Shown here piece by piece: positions 26,145 to 36,400 of a stretch of 64,000 nucleotides of DNA. The stretch lies in the NCBI GenBank assembly GCA_963708245.1, contig OY970201.1, positions 4,588,001 to 4,652,000 of the forward strand, read 5' to 3'. The DNA is from CAVYXK01 sp963708245 (GTDB lineage Bacteria > Pseudomonadota > Alphaproteobacteria > Acetobacterales > Acetobacteraceae). The translations under genes were made by a program, and so were the position numbers. Below the pieces are notes generated by a model. That model was not told the DNA's origin. It saw nothing but the letters and a program-made list of their open reading frames with translations, and searched no databases. Position 1 is the stretch's first letter, and the number at the start of each line of letters is the position of its first letter.

Positions 26145-27038
26145 GTGTCAGCTGTAGACACGCTCCTGCATTCGCACCAGGTCTTGTCGTTCTTCCTGAG
26201 CGTGGTACGGCTTTCGCTATGGTTGGTGCTTCTTGTGGTTGTCTTCCTGCCACTCGAACGGATGTTCGCGCTGCGCCCGCAGAAATTTTTCGGCAAAGGT
26301 CTGGCTCAGGATCTAGGATATTATTTCATCAACGGGCTCGTCCCGATCCTGTTGATGGCAGTACCACTGTCCGTCGCAGCGCTGGGCGCCCATGCGCTCG
26401 TGCCATGGCGCCTGCAGACCGCCATCGCGGCTTTGCCGCTGTGGCAACGCACTCTGGTCGGGGTGGTGGTTGCCGAGACCGGATTCTATTGGGGTCATCG
26501 CTGGATGCACGAGATCCCGTTCCTCTGGCGCTTCCACTCCATCCACCATAGCCCCGAGCATGTCTATTTCCTTGTCAGCGCCCGCGCCCATCCGATCGAT
26601 AACGCGTTCCAGAAACTGTGCGGATTCATCCCGATCTACGTGTTGGGAATTGCAAATCCCTTGACCTCGAGAGGGAACGTGGTCCCGGCGCTCATCGTGA
26701 TAATTCTGACGATGTGGGGCTTCTTCATCCATTCCAACCTTCGCCTGCGGCTGGGCCCGTTGGAATGGCTGGTCGCCACCCCTGCATTTCACCACTGGCA
26801 TCACACACTATCAGACCATCGAGACCGCAATTATGCGCCCATGCTGCCCTGGATCGATCGAATCTTCGGGACCCACTACATGCCCCGAAAGCAATGGCCG
26901 TCGGCCTACGGCATTGAGGCGGAGCTACCCAAGTCGCTGGGCGGGCAGTTGATCTACCCCCTGAGCCCGCAGCCGCCACAAGTCAGGCCGGATGCTGCGG
27001 AAGAGCCGCGTTGGAACCGTCTCGGCCCGTCCGCGTAG
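26145..27038 (+). CDS. Sterol desaturase/fatty acid hydroxylase family protein
   Basis: The protein has several transmembrane helices and the di-iron histidine clusters of the family: HRWMH (HxxxH) near residue 130, HSIHH (HxxHH) near 145 and HHWHH near 220, in the order expected. Members hydroxylate or desaturate sterols, carotenoids or fatty acyl groups using O2. The longest frame begins inside the PEP-CTERM gene and spans the terminator hairpin, so I place the start at GTG 26145 (297 residues); no strong SD decides it. The 3' end overlaps the convergent cyclase gene by 114 nt. Confidence 0.82.
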   Translation: MSAVDTLLHSHQVLSFFLSVVRLSLWLVLLVVVFLPLERMFALRPQKFFGKGLAQDLGYYFINGLVPILLMAVPLSVAALGAHALVPWRLQTAIAALPLWQRTLVGVVVAETGFYWGHRWMHEIPFLWRFHSIHHSPEHVYFLVSARAHPIDNAFQKLCGFIPIYVLGIANPLTSRGNVVPALIVIILTMWGFFIHSNLRLRLGPLEWLVATPAFHHWHHTLSDHRDRNYAPMLPWIDRIFGTHYMPRKQWPSAYGIEAELPKSLGGQLIYPLSPQPPQVRPDAAEEPRWNRLGPSA

Positions 27039-28664
27039 TTGCGCCTCGTATGGCGGCAGCGCATCAAATCTGTAGTCTACGCGTTGCAGTACGTCCTCCG
27101 AAACCACCGCCTCGCAATTGAGCTCCTTACACAATCCCTCCAGCCGCGAGGCGACATTCGGTGCGTCGCCCAACGCAGTGAACGTCACGTGATCGCGAAA
27201 GCCGATCTCGCCCAGCACGGTGCGCCCGCAATGCAGCCCGATTCCAAACCGGATCGGCGCTGCCAGCTCCGGCGCCAACACCTCGTTGAGTGCGTCGATG
27301 TTCTCGGCGACCGCCCCCAGCGCCTCAATCGCCTGGCGACAGGCGGTGGTGTCGTCTGTTCGCAAACCAAACAGCGCCAGCACGCCATCGCCCAGGAACT
27401 GGTTCGGCATGCCTCCCGCTGCCAGAACTGCGGCCGAGACAGCAGCGACGAACCGCCCCAGGATGAATACGTGGTCGTACGGCAGCCGCGCCGCGGCCAG
27501 CTCCGTCGACCCGCGCATATCGACGAACATCAAAGCCAGGAACCGTTCCTCCGCGATCACCCGAAGTTGCCGGCGATGCAGAAACGCTGTCTGCGCGTCC
27601 CTCGGCACCAGTGGCAGCACCGCGACGTCGCTCCGCGGACGAAGCTGGCACGCAAGCCGGACCCGCGTCGGATCGGCGCCGAGTCGGGAAAGTACGAGCC
27701 GCTCGGCGTGTTGCGGCGCTGGCAAAACGGACTCGCCGAGCACCCGCACGCGACAGAGCGAGCACCGCGCTCGCCCACCGCACATGCTCGCATGCGGCTC
27801 TCCGGCCAGGAGACTCGCCTCCAGAACGCTGAAGCCTAGCGGGATCCACTGTCGCCGCCCGTTCGGATAGGACACGCAGACCCGGCCGGAACGGCGCTCG
27901 CGCAGGTTTCGCAGACCGCGTGCCAGCAGCACGAGCCCGATCGCCGCCGCATCGAACACCAGGAACCCGTTGCGCAGGTCGGCGAGCCACGCCTTCTGCG
28001 CCGCTGTACCGACGCGTTGCGCTGTCGTCGCAGCGGCCAGCCAGGCTGGGTCGTGTGCCAGCGCGACCACTTCGCGGCCGCCCTGCAAATAGCCGAGCAG
28101 CGCCAGTACCGGCAGCAGAACGGCGACGCTAAGCAGCGGGGCGCGAGCGTGCTCGAACCACGGCTTGAGCCGCAGCCAGAAGGCAACGCCCAGGCATCCG
28201 TGCGTCCAGGCAACCATCAGCAGCGTGAGCTGCACCGCGCCCAACGGCGGTGAGGCGATCCAGAATGAATAGAGCTCCTGCGCATAGCCCTTGTTCAGCC
28301 CGAAGCTGGCAAACGCGATGCGCGTGACCGCGAGATGATTGGCAAGCAGCGGCGGCACCGCCAATCCAAGCAGCAACTGTGCCAGCTCGCCCGGCGTCCA
28401 GTGCATTCGTCGGCGTTCGTAGAATGCTGCCAGGCCGAGCACGAAATGCGTCGCCAGCGCGCTGTACAGTGCGATCGTGCCAAGCACACCCTGCCAGATG
28501 AATTTCTGGACCAGGAGCCCGCGCTCCATCCAGGCGAGCGAGACATTACCCAGCGAATGATTCAGTAGGTGAAGGCCGACGTAAGTGAGCAGCACGAGCC
28601 CGCTGGCGAGCCGCACGGTTCGTAGCGCCGGGATCCGGAATGGGGCGCGCAATCCCTCGCGCAT
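26925..28664 (-). CDS. Membrane [2Fe-2S] class III adenylate/guanylate cyclase
   Basis: The 579-residue product has three parts. Residues about 15-260 hold several transmembrane helices resembling a succinate-dehydrogenase-type membrane anchor. Residues about 265-345 form a plant-type ferredoxin domain with cysteines in CGGRARCSLC (about 294, 300, 303) and a fourth in RLACQL (about 338). Residues about 370-550 form a class III cyclase domain with the metal-binding FVDMRGST and FLGDGVLALFG motifs and TALGDAPNVASRLEG. The residue three before the GDG glycine is Gln (NQFLGD) where adenylate cyclases usually have the adenine-reading Lys, so ATP or GTP use is open. ATG at 28664 is preferred; a TTG at 28751 would abut the divergent Crp gene. 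Confidence 0.88.
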   Translation of the reverse strand: MREGLRAPFRIPALRTVRLASGLVLLTYVGLHLLNHSLGNVSLAWMERGLLVQKFIWQGVLGTIALYSALATHFVLGLAAFYERRRMHWTPGELAQLLLGLAVPPLLANHLAVTRIAFASFGLNKGYAQELYSFWIASPPLGAVQLTLLMVAWTHGCLGVAFWLRLKPWFEHARAPLLSVAVLLPVLALLGYLQGGREVVALAHDPAWLAAATTAQRVGTAAQKAWLADLRNGFLVFDAAAIGLVLLARGLRNLRERRSGRVCVSYPNGRRQWIPLGFSVLEASLLAGEPHASMCGGRARCSLCRVRVLGESVLPAPQHAERLVLSRLGADPTRVRLACQLRPRSDVAVLPLVPRDAQTAFLHRRQLRVIAEERFLALMFVDMRGSTELAAARLPYDHVFILGRFVAAVSAAVLAAGGMPNQFLGDGVLALFGLRTDDTTACRQAIEALGAVAENIDALNEVLAPELAAPIRFGIGLHCGRTVLGEIGFRDHVTFTALGDAPNVASRLEGLCKELNCEAVVSEDVLQRVDYRFDALPPYEAQLRGRAETVPTRLFRSIRPDLWRLRAQGVDQLPAQRLG

Positions 28665-28721
28665 CGATTGCCCTGTTCTGCCTCCCTGGCTCAACGTATT
28701 GACGAGAACCTGCCATACTGT

Positions 28722-28735
28722 TGGCGGGCCCGCCA
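28722..28735. promoter_or_regulatory. 14-bp perfect palindrome between cyclase and Crp genes
   Basis: TGGCGGG directly followed by CCCGCCA makes a perfect 14-bp palindrome in the 86-bp divergent gap, 16 bp before the Crp start codon. It does not resemble the TGTGA-N6-TCACA CRP consensus, so it may be an operator for another factor or a leader hairpin. Confidence 0.35.
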
Positions 28736-28750
28736 GGAAGCTCCTCCCCA

Positions 28751-29467
28751 ATGCCGAACCCAGTCGACACCCCTACGATTGTCTCTCGTCTCCGCCAGCA
28801 TGCGGTGCTGCAGCATCTGGCCGGCGACGGGCTTGCGAGCCTGGTGCAGCAGGCCACCATCCTGCGTTTTCATGAACGCGCACAGATTTTCGCGCAGGGC
28901 GACGACAGCCGCAGCGTGATGGCCGTCGCAGAGGGATTTGTGAAAGTCTCGGCCGTGACGCTGAACGGGCGGGAGGTGGTGCTCGACCTTGCCGGTCCGG
29001 GCAGCGTGTTCGGTGAGCTGGCGGCACTGAACGACTGGCCGCGCGCCGCCGCGGCAACGGCACTCGCCGACTGCGTGCTGCTGTCGATTGACGGCTCGGC
29101 GTTCTCTCGCGCACTTAGCCGCGCTCCGGCCGCGATGCTGGAGCTGATTCGCCTGCTCAGCCGACGCCTGCGCAAGACGACCGAGCAGATGACCGACGTG
29201 ATCGACATGCCGGCCCCGGTGCGGATCGCCAAGGCATTGCTGCAGCTTGCCGCGCTGCACTCCAGGCCGGTCGCCGGCGGCTTGCAGATCGAGCTGGCAC
29301 TGTCGCAGCGCGAGCTGGGCGGCATGACCGGGTCGATCCGCGAAATCATCAATCGCAATCTTGGCAACTGGCGCGATGCCGGCTGGCTGCGGCTATCGGA
29401 TCGCAGCATCATCCTGACGGACGTGCAGGCCCTGCGCGCGCTTGTGCGCGACTACGACCTGGACTGA
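28751..29467 (+). CDS. Crp/Fnr-family cyclic-nucleotide-responsive transcription factor
   Basis: The 238-residue protein has an N-terminal cyclic-nucleotide-binding domain (about 8-125) with the phosphate-binding cassette FGELAALNDWPRAAAATA near 95, retaining the Glu and Arg needed to hold cAMP or cGMP. A dimerisation helix follows, then a C-terminal winged HTH with LSQRELGGMTGSIREIINRN near 190. No Fnr-type N-terminal Cys cluster is present. It is divergent from the membrane ferredoxin-cyclase with an 86-bp shared control region, so the cyclase probably makes its ligand. Confidence 0.9.
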   Translation: MPNPVDTPTIVSRLRQHAVLQHLAGDGLASLVQQATILRFHERAQIFAQGDDSRSVMAVAEGFVKVSAVTLNGREVVLDLAGPGSVFGELAALNDWPRAAAATALADCVLLSIDGSAFSRALSRAPAAMLELIRLLSRRLRKTTEQMTDVIDMPAPVRIAKALLQLAALHSRPVAGGLQIELALSQRELGGMTGSIREIINRNLGNWRDAGWLRLSDRSIILTDVQALRALVRDYDLD

Positions 29468-29547
29468 CGGCCGTCGCGTTCGATACGGCACCATGGCGGC
29501 AGGACCCGTCCACCTGATACCCTGATGCGCTGGCAGGAGGCTGAGCC

Positions 29548-31041
29548 ATGCGCGTTCTGATCCGGGTCGGGGTTTGCCTCTTGCTCGTGCTTGCCGGCGG
29601 CGCCGCGGCCGAGATCGGGCCCGATGGAGCGCAGGCACTTGCCGCTCAGCTCCGCGTCTGGCTCAGCGGTATGCTGGGACCAGACGCGCCGGAACTGCCG
29701 GTGCGGGCGGAGGTCGAAGGTGATCATTATAGGGTGGTCGTCCCGTTGCTCGGGATGCGCACTCAAGGCGTCGAGCCGGCGGTCAGTGCGGCGACACGCA
29801 AGCTGCCGGACGGACGTTGGGGGATCGACGATGTCCACCTGCCGGACAAGTTTGCGTTCACCACGCGGCCCATTCCGCCCAGCACCAGCCCGGGAATCGC
29901 GACCGTGGTGATCGGGAACCAGCATGCGCACGCGCTGATCGACCCCGATCTGCATCTTCCGTCCAGTTTCGATCTCGGCAGCTCGGGCATCATCATTACG
30001 ACCTCCGGATCGCGTCAGACGCGGGAGCAACGCATTGATCGCTACACGGCCACCGGCACGGTGGCACCGCGAGAGGGCGGGCTGCTGGACGTCACCACAT
30101 CGACCCGCATCGACGGCTGGCGCTCGGGCGCAATAGTACCAGGCGGGCTTGCGGCCGGTTCCGCTCTGCGATCCGCGGCGGCCACCGCCCGGATCGACGG
30201 GCTCGCGCCATCACAGGTCGGTCCGGCGATCGCCGCACTGGTCAGCCTGAGTCTGGCGCTGCCCGCTCCTGCACACACTCGAAACGAAACCGCGGGACGC
30301 GTCGGTCTGCCGGAGTTGACCCCGGCGGGGCTGGCCGCGCTGCATCGGCTGGTCGCTGTCCTGCCGGGGATCGCGACAGCGCTCAGGATCGACGAGACCC
30401 TGGGAGGTGTGCAGTTCGAGATTGCCGGGATCGGCGGGGCGGCCATCGATCGGGTCCGTCTCGGCTTCGGCGGAGAAGCGCCGGCGGGAATGCTCCGCGC
30501 CTGGTTCGATGTCGGCATCGAAGGGCTGTCGATCCACGGCTTGGCGGCAGAGCAGGCAGCGCTGGTTCCGCGCATGGTGTCGTTCCGCCCGAGCCTGTCC
30601 GGCGTGCCGGTCAAGGCGCTGAACCGACTTCTGGCGGTATTGACCGAGCCGGACGGCTCCTCCTCGGCGCGGCTCGATCCTGAAATCGCAGCGCTGTTCG
30701 CCCAGGGTAGTCTGACGGTCGGCATCGAGGCGCTGGCTGTCGCCATCGGTCCGGCGGAGTTCACCGGCGCCGGCAGCCTGCTTCTGCTTTCACCCACCGA
30801 GCGGGAGGGCCAGGCGCGTATCGCCGCTACCAGTTTCGACGCGCTGGTCGAGCAGGCGCGCACCAATCCGCGGCTCGCTGCCACACTGCCGCTGCTGATC
30901 CTGGCACGCAGGCTGGCCAAACCGGACGGCGACCGGCTGGTATGGACGATCGCCGCGGATCGGTCCGGGAGGACAACAGTGAACGGGGTCGCTCTTCCGG
31001 GCCTTCCAGGCGGATCGGGTCAGGGCGGCAACCAGCCGTAG
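29548..31041 (+). CDS. Exported protein of unknown function, 497 aa
   Basis: The product has a clear signal peptide (MRVLIRVGVCLLLVLAGG, cleavage after AAA near residue 22) and a long mature part rich in beta-strand-like alternation, with no Cys pairs or catalytic motif I recognise. Features such as LPDGRWGIDDVHLPDKFAF and DVTTSTRIDGWRSGA resemble periplasmic DUF2125/AsmA-like proteins only loosely. AGGAGG lies just upstream of the ATG. It follows the Crp gene by 80 bp on the same strand and may be in its transcript, but the function is not known. Confidence 0.7.
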   Translation: MRVLIRVGVCLLLVLAGGAAAEIGPDGAQALAAQLRVWLSGMLGPDAPELPVRAEVEGDHYRVVVPLLGMRTQGVEPAVSAATRKLPDGRWGIDDVHLPDKFAFTTRPIPPSTSPGIATVVIGNQHAHALIDPDLHLPSSFDLGSSGIIITTSGSRQTREQRIDRYTATGTVAPREGGLLDVTTSTRIDGWRSGAIVPGGLAAGSALRSAAATARIDGLAPSQVGPAIAALVSLSLALPAPAHTRNETAGRVGLPELTPAGLAALHRLVAVLPGIATALRIDETLGGVQFEIAGIGGAAIDRVRLGFGGEAPAGMLRAWFDVGIEGLSIHGLAAEQAALVPRMVSFRPSLSGVPVKALNRLLAVLTEPDGSSSARLDPEIAALFAQGSLTVGIEALAVAIGPAEFTGAGSLLLLSPTEREGQARIAATSFDALVEQARTNPRLAATLPLLILARRLAKPDGDRLVWTIAADRSGRTTVNGVALPGLPGGSGQGGNQP

Positions 31042-31076
31042 GAAGATTCACCTCTCCCGCTTCTGCGAGACGGACC

Positions 31077-31961
31077 TCACGGTGGATCAATCACTTTCAA
31101 CACGACCGGATGGTATTGATCGCCGTAGCCCCGCCGCTCCGCCTCTTCCAGCCGCTGCATCGTCAGCCGCGCGCCGGGTACGTCGACCCCGGCGGCGTCC
31201 GCCAGCTCCAGCGCGTAAGAGAGATCCTTCATCGCGTAGCGGGTCGAGAAGGCGCGCTCCGGAAACACCCCAGGCAGCATCGCCTTCATACCATGGCTGC
31301 GCAGCACGAAGCTGTCGCCCGACCCCTTGGCGATTGCAGGCAGCAGAGTTTGCGGCTCCACGCCGTGGCGGCGGCCGAGTGCGATCGCTTCGGCCAGCGC
31401 GGCGGTGTTCTGAAATACCAGCATGTTGTTCAGCAGTTTCACCACCTGCCCGCATCCAACCGGACCACAATGGGTTACGTCGGTGCCCATCATGTCCAGC
31501 ATCGGACGGATATGGGCAAATACCGCATCCGTAGCTCCCACCATGATCGAAAGCTCGCCGCGCGCGGCCGCTTCCCGCGTGCGCGCCACCGGGGCATCCG
31601 CGTAGGCGATGCGCCGGGACGCAAGGCGCGCCCCGATCTCCCGCGTCAGAGCTGCGGGCGAGGTACTGGTATCGACCACGCATTGCCCGGCCTGCAGCTC
31701 TGACTCCAACTCGGCCAGCACCGATTGCACGGCCCGCGCGTCCGGCAGCGACAGCAGGATGAGATCGCAGCGCCGCGCCATCTCGCCCGGCGCTGCTTCC
31801 GTCACGCCCTGGGCCGCGAGGCGCACCAGCGGTTCGCGCCGAAGGTCGTATCCCAGCACCGGCCGGCCGGCACGGCGCGCGAGATGCCCGCACATCGGCT
31901 CGCCCATGACGCCAAGGCCAATGAAGCCGATCGTGGCGATCGGTCGCAGCTCGCTCGACAT
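31077..31961 (-). CDS. NAD(P)-dependent beta-hydroxyacid dehydrogenase (3-hydroxyisobutyrate dehydrogenase family)
   Basis: The 294-residue product starts MSSELRPIATIGFIGLGVMG; the GLGVMG Rossmann motif, VVDTSTSPAALTREIGARL (substrate binding) near 92, GPVGCGQVVKLLNNML (catalytic Lys) near 163 and KDLSYALELADAAGVDVP near 240 are the four family signatures. It oxidises a beta-hydroxyacid such as 3-hydroxyisobutyrate, tartronate semialdehyde (reverse) or a relative; the actual substrate is open. Longer in-frame starts have no family match. It is divergent from a hydrolase gene across 105 bp. Confidence 0.9.
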   Translation of the reverse strand: MSSELRPIATIGFIGLGVMGEPMCGHLARRAGRPVLGYDLRREPLVRLAAQGVTEAAPGEMARRCDLILLSLPDARAVQSVLAELESELQAGQCVVDTSTSPAALTREIGARLASRRIAYADAPVARTREAAARGELSIMVGATDAVFAHIRPMLDMMGTDVTHCGPVGCGQVVKLLNNMLVFQNTAALAEAIALGRRHGVEPQTLLPAIAKGSGDSFVLRSHGMKAMLPGVFPERAFSTRYAMKDLSYALELADAAGVDVPGARLTMQRLEEAERRGYGDQYHPVVLKVIDPP

Positions 31962-32066
31962 TCGCTTTCGGGCTCCTATCCCGCACGATTGACTCTGCGA
32001 ACGCGACCGGGCCCCTGTCAAAGCGCCGCGGCATTGTCGAGACTGCCGCGACGGACGGAGGACCTC

Positions 32067-32931
32067 ATGTACGCATCGGTGCGCGGCACCCGCATCTATT
32101 TCGATATCGAGGGAGCCGGGCTGGTCCCTGACGGGCCGACGATGCGCGAACGCCCGGTCGCGATGGTCATCCACGGCGGGCCGGGCGGCGATCACAGCGG
32201 GTTCAAACCCGGAATGAGCAAGCTCGCCGAGCGTATGCAGCTCATTTATTTCGATCACCGCGGCCAAGGGCGGTCCGATCCGGCGGATCCGGCGACTTAC
32301 GTGTTGGACGAGAACGTCGAGGACATGGAGGCGCTGCGCCGGCATGTGGGGCTGGGGCCAGTGGTCAGCATCGGCACGTCCTATGGCGGCATGGTGGCCA
32401 TGGCACACGCCGCGCGGTACCCGGACAGCGTCTCCCACCTGATCCTGATCGTCACCGCGGCGCATGGCGGATTCATTCCGCGCGCGCAGGCGCTGCTGGC
32501 AGAACGTGGCACGAAAGAGCAGCAACGCGTCTGCGAGACGCTCTGGGCCGGTGCATTTCGCTCGGCAGAGGAAATGCGCCACTACTATGAGGTCATGGGA
32601 CCGCTCTATTCGCTCAGACACGATGAAACCGCCGCAGCGGCCGCACGTGCGCGCGCGATCTACGCGCCCGAGCCGCTGAACCGCGCGTTCGGTCCGGACG
32701 GGTTCCTCCGCCAGTACCGACGTGCGCGGGGAACTGGCACGCATCACTGCGCCCACCCTGATCCTGGCCGGACGGCACGACTGGATTTGTCCTCCCGAAT
32801 TCTCCGAGGAGATCCATCGACTGATCCCAGGATCCGACCTCCGCATCTTCGAGCGCAGCAGCCACTCGATCCGAGCCGATGAGCCGGAGGCGATGTTCGA
32901 CGCGATCGCCGGCTTCGTGGTGTATCGATGA
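32067..32931 (+). pseudogene. Alpha/beta hydrolase (proline-iminopeptidase-like) with a single-base frameshift
   Basis: The first frame (ATG at 32067, preceded by GGAGGACC) gives VIHGGPGGDHSGF, FDHRGQGRSDPADP and the nucleophile elbow GTSYGGMVAMAHA, the hallmarks of proline-iminopeptidase-like hydrolases. Near 32717 the frame breaks after FLRQY. One base less restores DVRGELARITAPTLILAGRH and the C-terminal catalytic Asp/His segment (GRHDWICPPEF, SSHSIRADEPE) up to a stop at 32929-32931. The active-site Ser and His are thus in different frames, so no functional enzyme is made unless the extra C is a sequencing error. Confidence 0.72.
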
Positions 32932-33057
32932 CAATGCGCCGGCATCGCGCAGATTTTGCGTTCCCTGCCCCGCATCAGGTGTTCCATTATCGCGCAGCTG
33001 CCGTTATCGATACGATATCCATTGCAATTGGCGGCACTTGGGTGGGAAGGACTGACG

Positions 33058-33456
33058 GTGAAGTATATTTTGCCCTTCGAGGCAATCCGCCGTTCGGTGG
33101 AGATCTCGACGGTACGCGGCCAGCTTCGGGTCGGCGTGAGCTATGACGAATTTATTCGTATTATCAGCCTCCTGGTTTCACTCGTGGAGGTGGACGAGGC
33201 TTGGTACCTGCGCCAATACGAGGATGTCGCGCTGGCGATACGGGAGGGCGTGTTTGCCTCGCCGACTGCGCATTTCGCCAGCAACGGGTATCTCGAAGGC
33301 AGAATGCCATTTCCGATCGACGTCGACGAAAAATGGTATCTTCAGCAGAACCCTGATGTCGCCGAGAGCATCCGTCGGGGGGAGGTCGGCTCCGCGCAGG
33401 AGCATTTCTATCAAAACGGCTATCGCGAGGGACGGCTGCCGTTTCCCCTGTTGTAG
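33058..33456 (+). CDS. Small protein with two tandem VDE-WYL repeats
   Basis: The 132-residue product (GTG at 33058 with GGGAAGGA upstream) ends with two copies of a repeat of about 45 residues: VDEAWYLRQYEDVALAIREG with HFASNGYLEGRMPFP, then VDEKWYLQQNPDVAESIRRG with HFYQNGYREGRLPFP. The pattern VDExWYLxxxxDVAxxIxxG...HFxxNGYxEGRxPFP is seen attached to glycosyltransferases in related bacteria, from my recollection of the motif. There is no signal peptide or membrane segment. It sits 38 bp upstream of the giant glycosyltransferase gene on the same strand. Confidence 0.72.
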   Translation: MKYILPFEAIRRSVEISTVRGQLRVGVSYDEFIRIISLLVSLVEVDEAWYLRQYEDVALAIREGVFASPTAHFASNGYLEGRMPFPIDVDEKWYLQQNPDVAESIRRGEVGSAQEHFYQNGYREGRLPFPLL

Positions 33457-33494
33457 GTTGCGGTCGATGACCACCTGGCGGGCCTGGTGATAAG

Positions 33495-36400
33495 ATGCCC
33501 CGGGTAAGCGGAAGACCGCGACAGTCTGATTCGACGGTGAAGGCGGCGCGGAGGACAGCGAGTCCACCGACCGCGGCACCGAAGGGTCGCTGCCGTATCG
33601 AGATCCCGACCAGTCTGCGTGTAGTCGCGATCGAAGCGCGACGAGAACTACAGGTCAGCGGTCGCGTACTCGCCACAGCGCCGGTCGATCTTGTCGTTCT
33701 CCGCGAGCGGGACGGGGTCGCCTTCCGCACTCATTACCCAGCGACGGCCGGTCGGAACCTTCGTTACGGCTTTTGCTACACCCTCTCCCGACCCGCCGCC
33801 GACGCGGACGATACCTGGTCGTTCGACATCATCGCGCAGCAGCACGACGGCACGATGGAGCAGGCCAGCTTCGTCGTCGCGCACGCAGCCGGCGCAACCG
33901 AGGCCGAAGTCCGCTCGGGTCCGACCGTAGCGGAGATCGCCCTCAATGACCCGTTGCCTCCGGCCATTGTGCATGTCGAGCGCGCGACGCTCGATCCTGC
34001 CGGGCAGCTCCGGGTGCGTGGCTGGGCGATCGCGCTCGACCCGATCGCCGGAGTCTATGTGTTCAGCGGCGCCGACCTGCTCGGGGAAGCGACGCTCGGC
34101 CTGTCGCGAGAGGACATCGCGGCGTGGCGGCCGGAGTATCCCAATGCCGCTACGTCCGGCTTCGAATTGTCGTTGGGGTTGGCCGAAACTGACCTGCAAC
34201 GGGCGCTCTGTGTGCAGGCGGTCGCGGCCGGCGGACATGTGCACGAAACCGTTGTCGTGTTGGAGCATATCGCTCAGGTTCCGGCTGCACCGCTAGCAAG
34301 CGCCATTGCACCGAGTGTCAACAATCGGCGGGACGTCCGGGTCTTTTGCGACGAGGCGGAACTGTCGGCGGACGGCCAGCTCGCCGTCGTCGGATGGGCG
34401 ATCTCCGCAACCGGTATTTCAAGCGTGAGTGTCAGTCTCGACGGCGAGGCGCTGGGCGAGGCAGAGCTCGGCCTCGTGCGTCACGATGTCGGCGACGAAT
34501 ACGTCATGATCCCGATGGCGCGACACTCGGGGTTCCGCTTTGTCGGGCGGGTCCCGATCGTTGGTGTGGACGAACGTACGCTGCTGCTAGTCGCGCGCAA
34601 TGGATTGGGCGATACGGTCGAGCTGGCGGTGCCAGTGCTCCGGTCGGAAGCGCCGCAGCCCGAGCCCGGGCCTTCGGCCGACCCGGCCGTGGCGATCCGT
34701 TTGCAGATCGACAGTCCGGTGATCGTCGAGGGGATTGTGAGCGAACCGGTGAGCGGACGACTCACCATCGACGGCTGGGCGCTGTGCCGCTCCGGTGTGG
34801 GGCGGGTCGAGATGCATCTCAATGGCCGCCGGCTGGCCGATGCGCATCACGGCCTGGCACGTCAGGATGTGGCACAGGCCTTCCCTGACTGGCCGAACTC
34901 GGTACGCAGCGGCTTCGCCTTCCACTGCCCGCCACGCCTGCTGCGGAATGGCGCGCATGTCGCCGAAGTGGTCGTGATCGGTGCTGGCGGGGAGCACCTG
35001 GCACGCTCCTTCCGTTTTGAAGTCCGCAAGTCGGATGATGATGCCGAGCGGTCGCCGATTCGTCGCCGGCTGCCTCGCGTCGAGGCGGATGCCTATGCCA
35101 CGGCGATTGCACAATCTGCGATGCGGCCGGCGTTTCATCTGGTGCTGCGGCATGTCGGCCCGTTCGAACGCGTTACTTTCACGGCAACATTGGAATTGCT
35201 GCGGGAGCAGATCTATCTGGACTGGCGGCTGCTGGTACTCCTTGCGAAAGCCGGCGCGGCGAAAGCGGCGAGGAACCTGCTCGTCGATCTCGCCCCTGAC
35301 CTGATCGGCCGCATCGACGTGATCGACAGAACCGCGGTCGCATGGCCGGTATCCGACGGTGCGGCCATGTCACTGTTCGGTTTTCTCTCGCCGGGCGATG
35401 TGCTCGGCTGCGACGCGCTGGCCGAAATCACACTGGAATATGCGCGCGCTCCGCGAGCGGAGTTGCTTTACGCCGACGAGTTTCGCGTAAGCCCCGCGAC
35501 CGGCGAACGGGAGCGATTCTACAAGCCGGACTTCTCGCCCGACCTGTTGTTAGCCACCAACTACATTGGCCGCCCCTGGTTCGCAACGGCCTCGCTGCTC
35601 GACAAGGTCGGTGCCACACCGGCATCTCTGGTCGCCGAAGGCGAATATGATCTGATCCTGCGCTGCACCGAGCAGGCCGGTGCAGTAAGCCATGTGCCGA
35701 TGCTGTTGTGCGAGCGCACAGCGGGCAGGCTGGACCCCCCAGAAGCTGAGCGGCGCGCGCTCGCCAGCGCCGCGGCCCGGCGCGGCTTCGCTGCCGAGGT
35801 GCTGCCAGGCGCCGCCTCTGAAAGCTGGCGGCTGCGGCGGAGTGTGCCTGCCCGCGGGACCGTGTCGATCATCATTCCCACCTGTGGAGCCGGCGGTTAC
35901 ATCCAGACTTGCATCAACACGCTGCGCGAGCGCACCAGCTATCGCGACTTCGAGATCGTTTGCATCGAGAATATTCCAGAGCACCTGGTGGAGCGCCGCG
36001 CCTGGCTGAGCGAGGCCGCCGACAAGATCCTGATGACCAATGAGGCGTTCAACTGGTCACGCTTCAACAACATGGCCGCGACCAAGGCCCGCGGGGAATA
36101 CCTGCTGTTCTTGAATGACGACATCGAGATCGAGCAGCCGGACTGGCTCGACGCCATGCTGGAATATGCGGTCCAGCCGGAGATCGGGGTGGTCGGCGCG
36201 CGATTGCTCTATCCGGACCGCACGGTACAGCATGCGGGAATGTTTCTGGCCGAGTTCGGTGTCGGGCGGCACGCCTTCCGTCTGGCCACCGAGGACGATC
36301 CAGGCTATTTCGGCCTCGCACTCATGCCCCGCAACGTCACTGCGGTGACAGGCGCCTGCATGTTGATGCGACGGGAACATTTCGCTACCCTTGGCGGCTT

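Noticed and set aside
28681..28721. Sigma-70 promoter TTGACG before the Crp gene
   Set aside because: A TTGACG box is present, but the nearest -10-like hexamers are only 9-11 bp away, which does not form a working spacing.
31724..32066. Long upstream extension of the alpha/beta hydrolase frame
   Set aside because: It lies antisense to the hydroxyisobutyrate-dehydrogenase gene and has no hydrolase similarity; the ATG at 32067 with a good ribosome binding site is the start.
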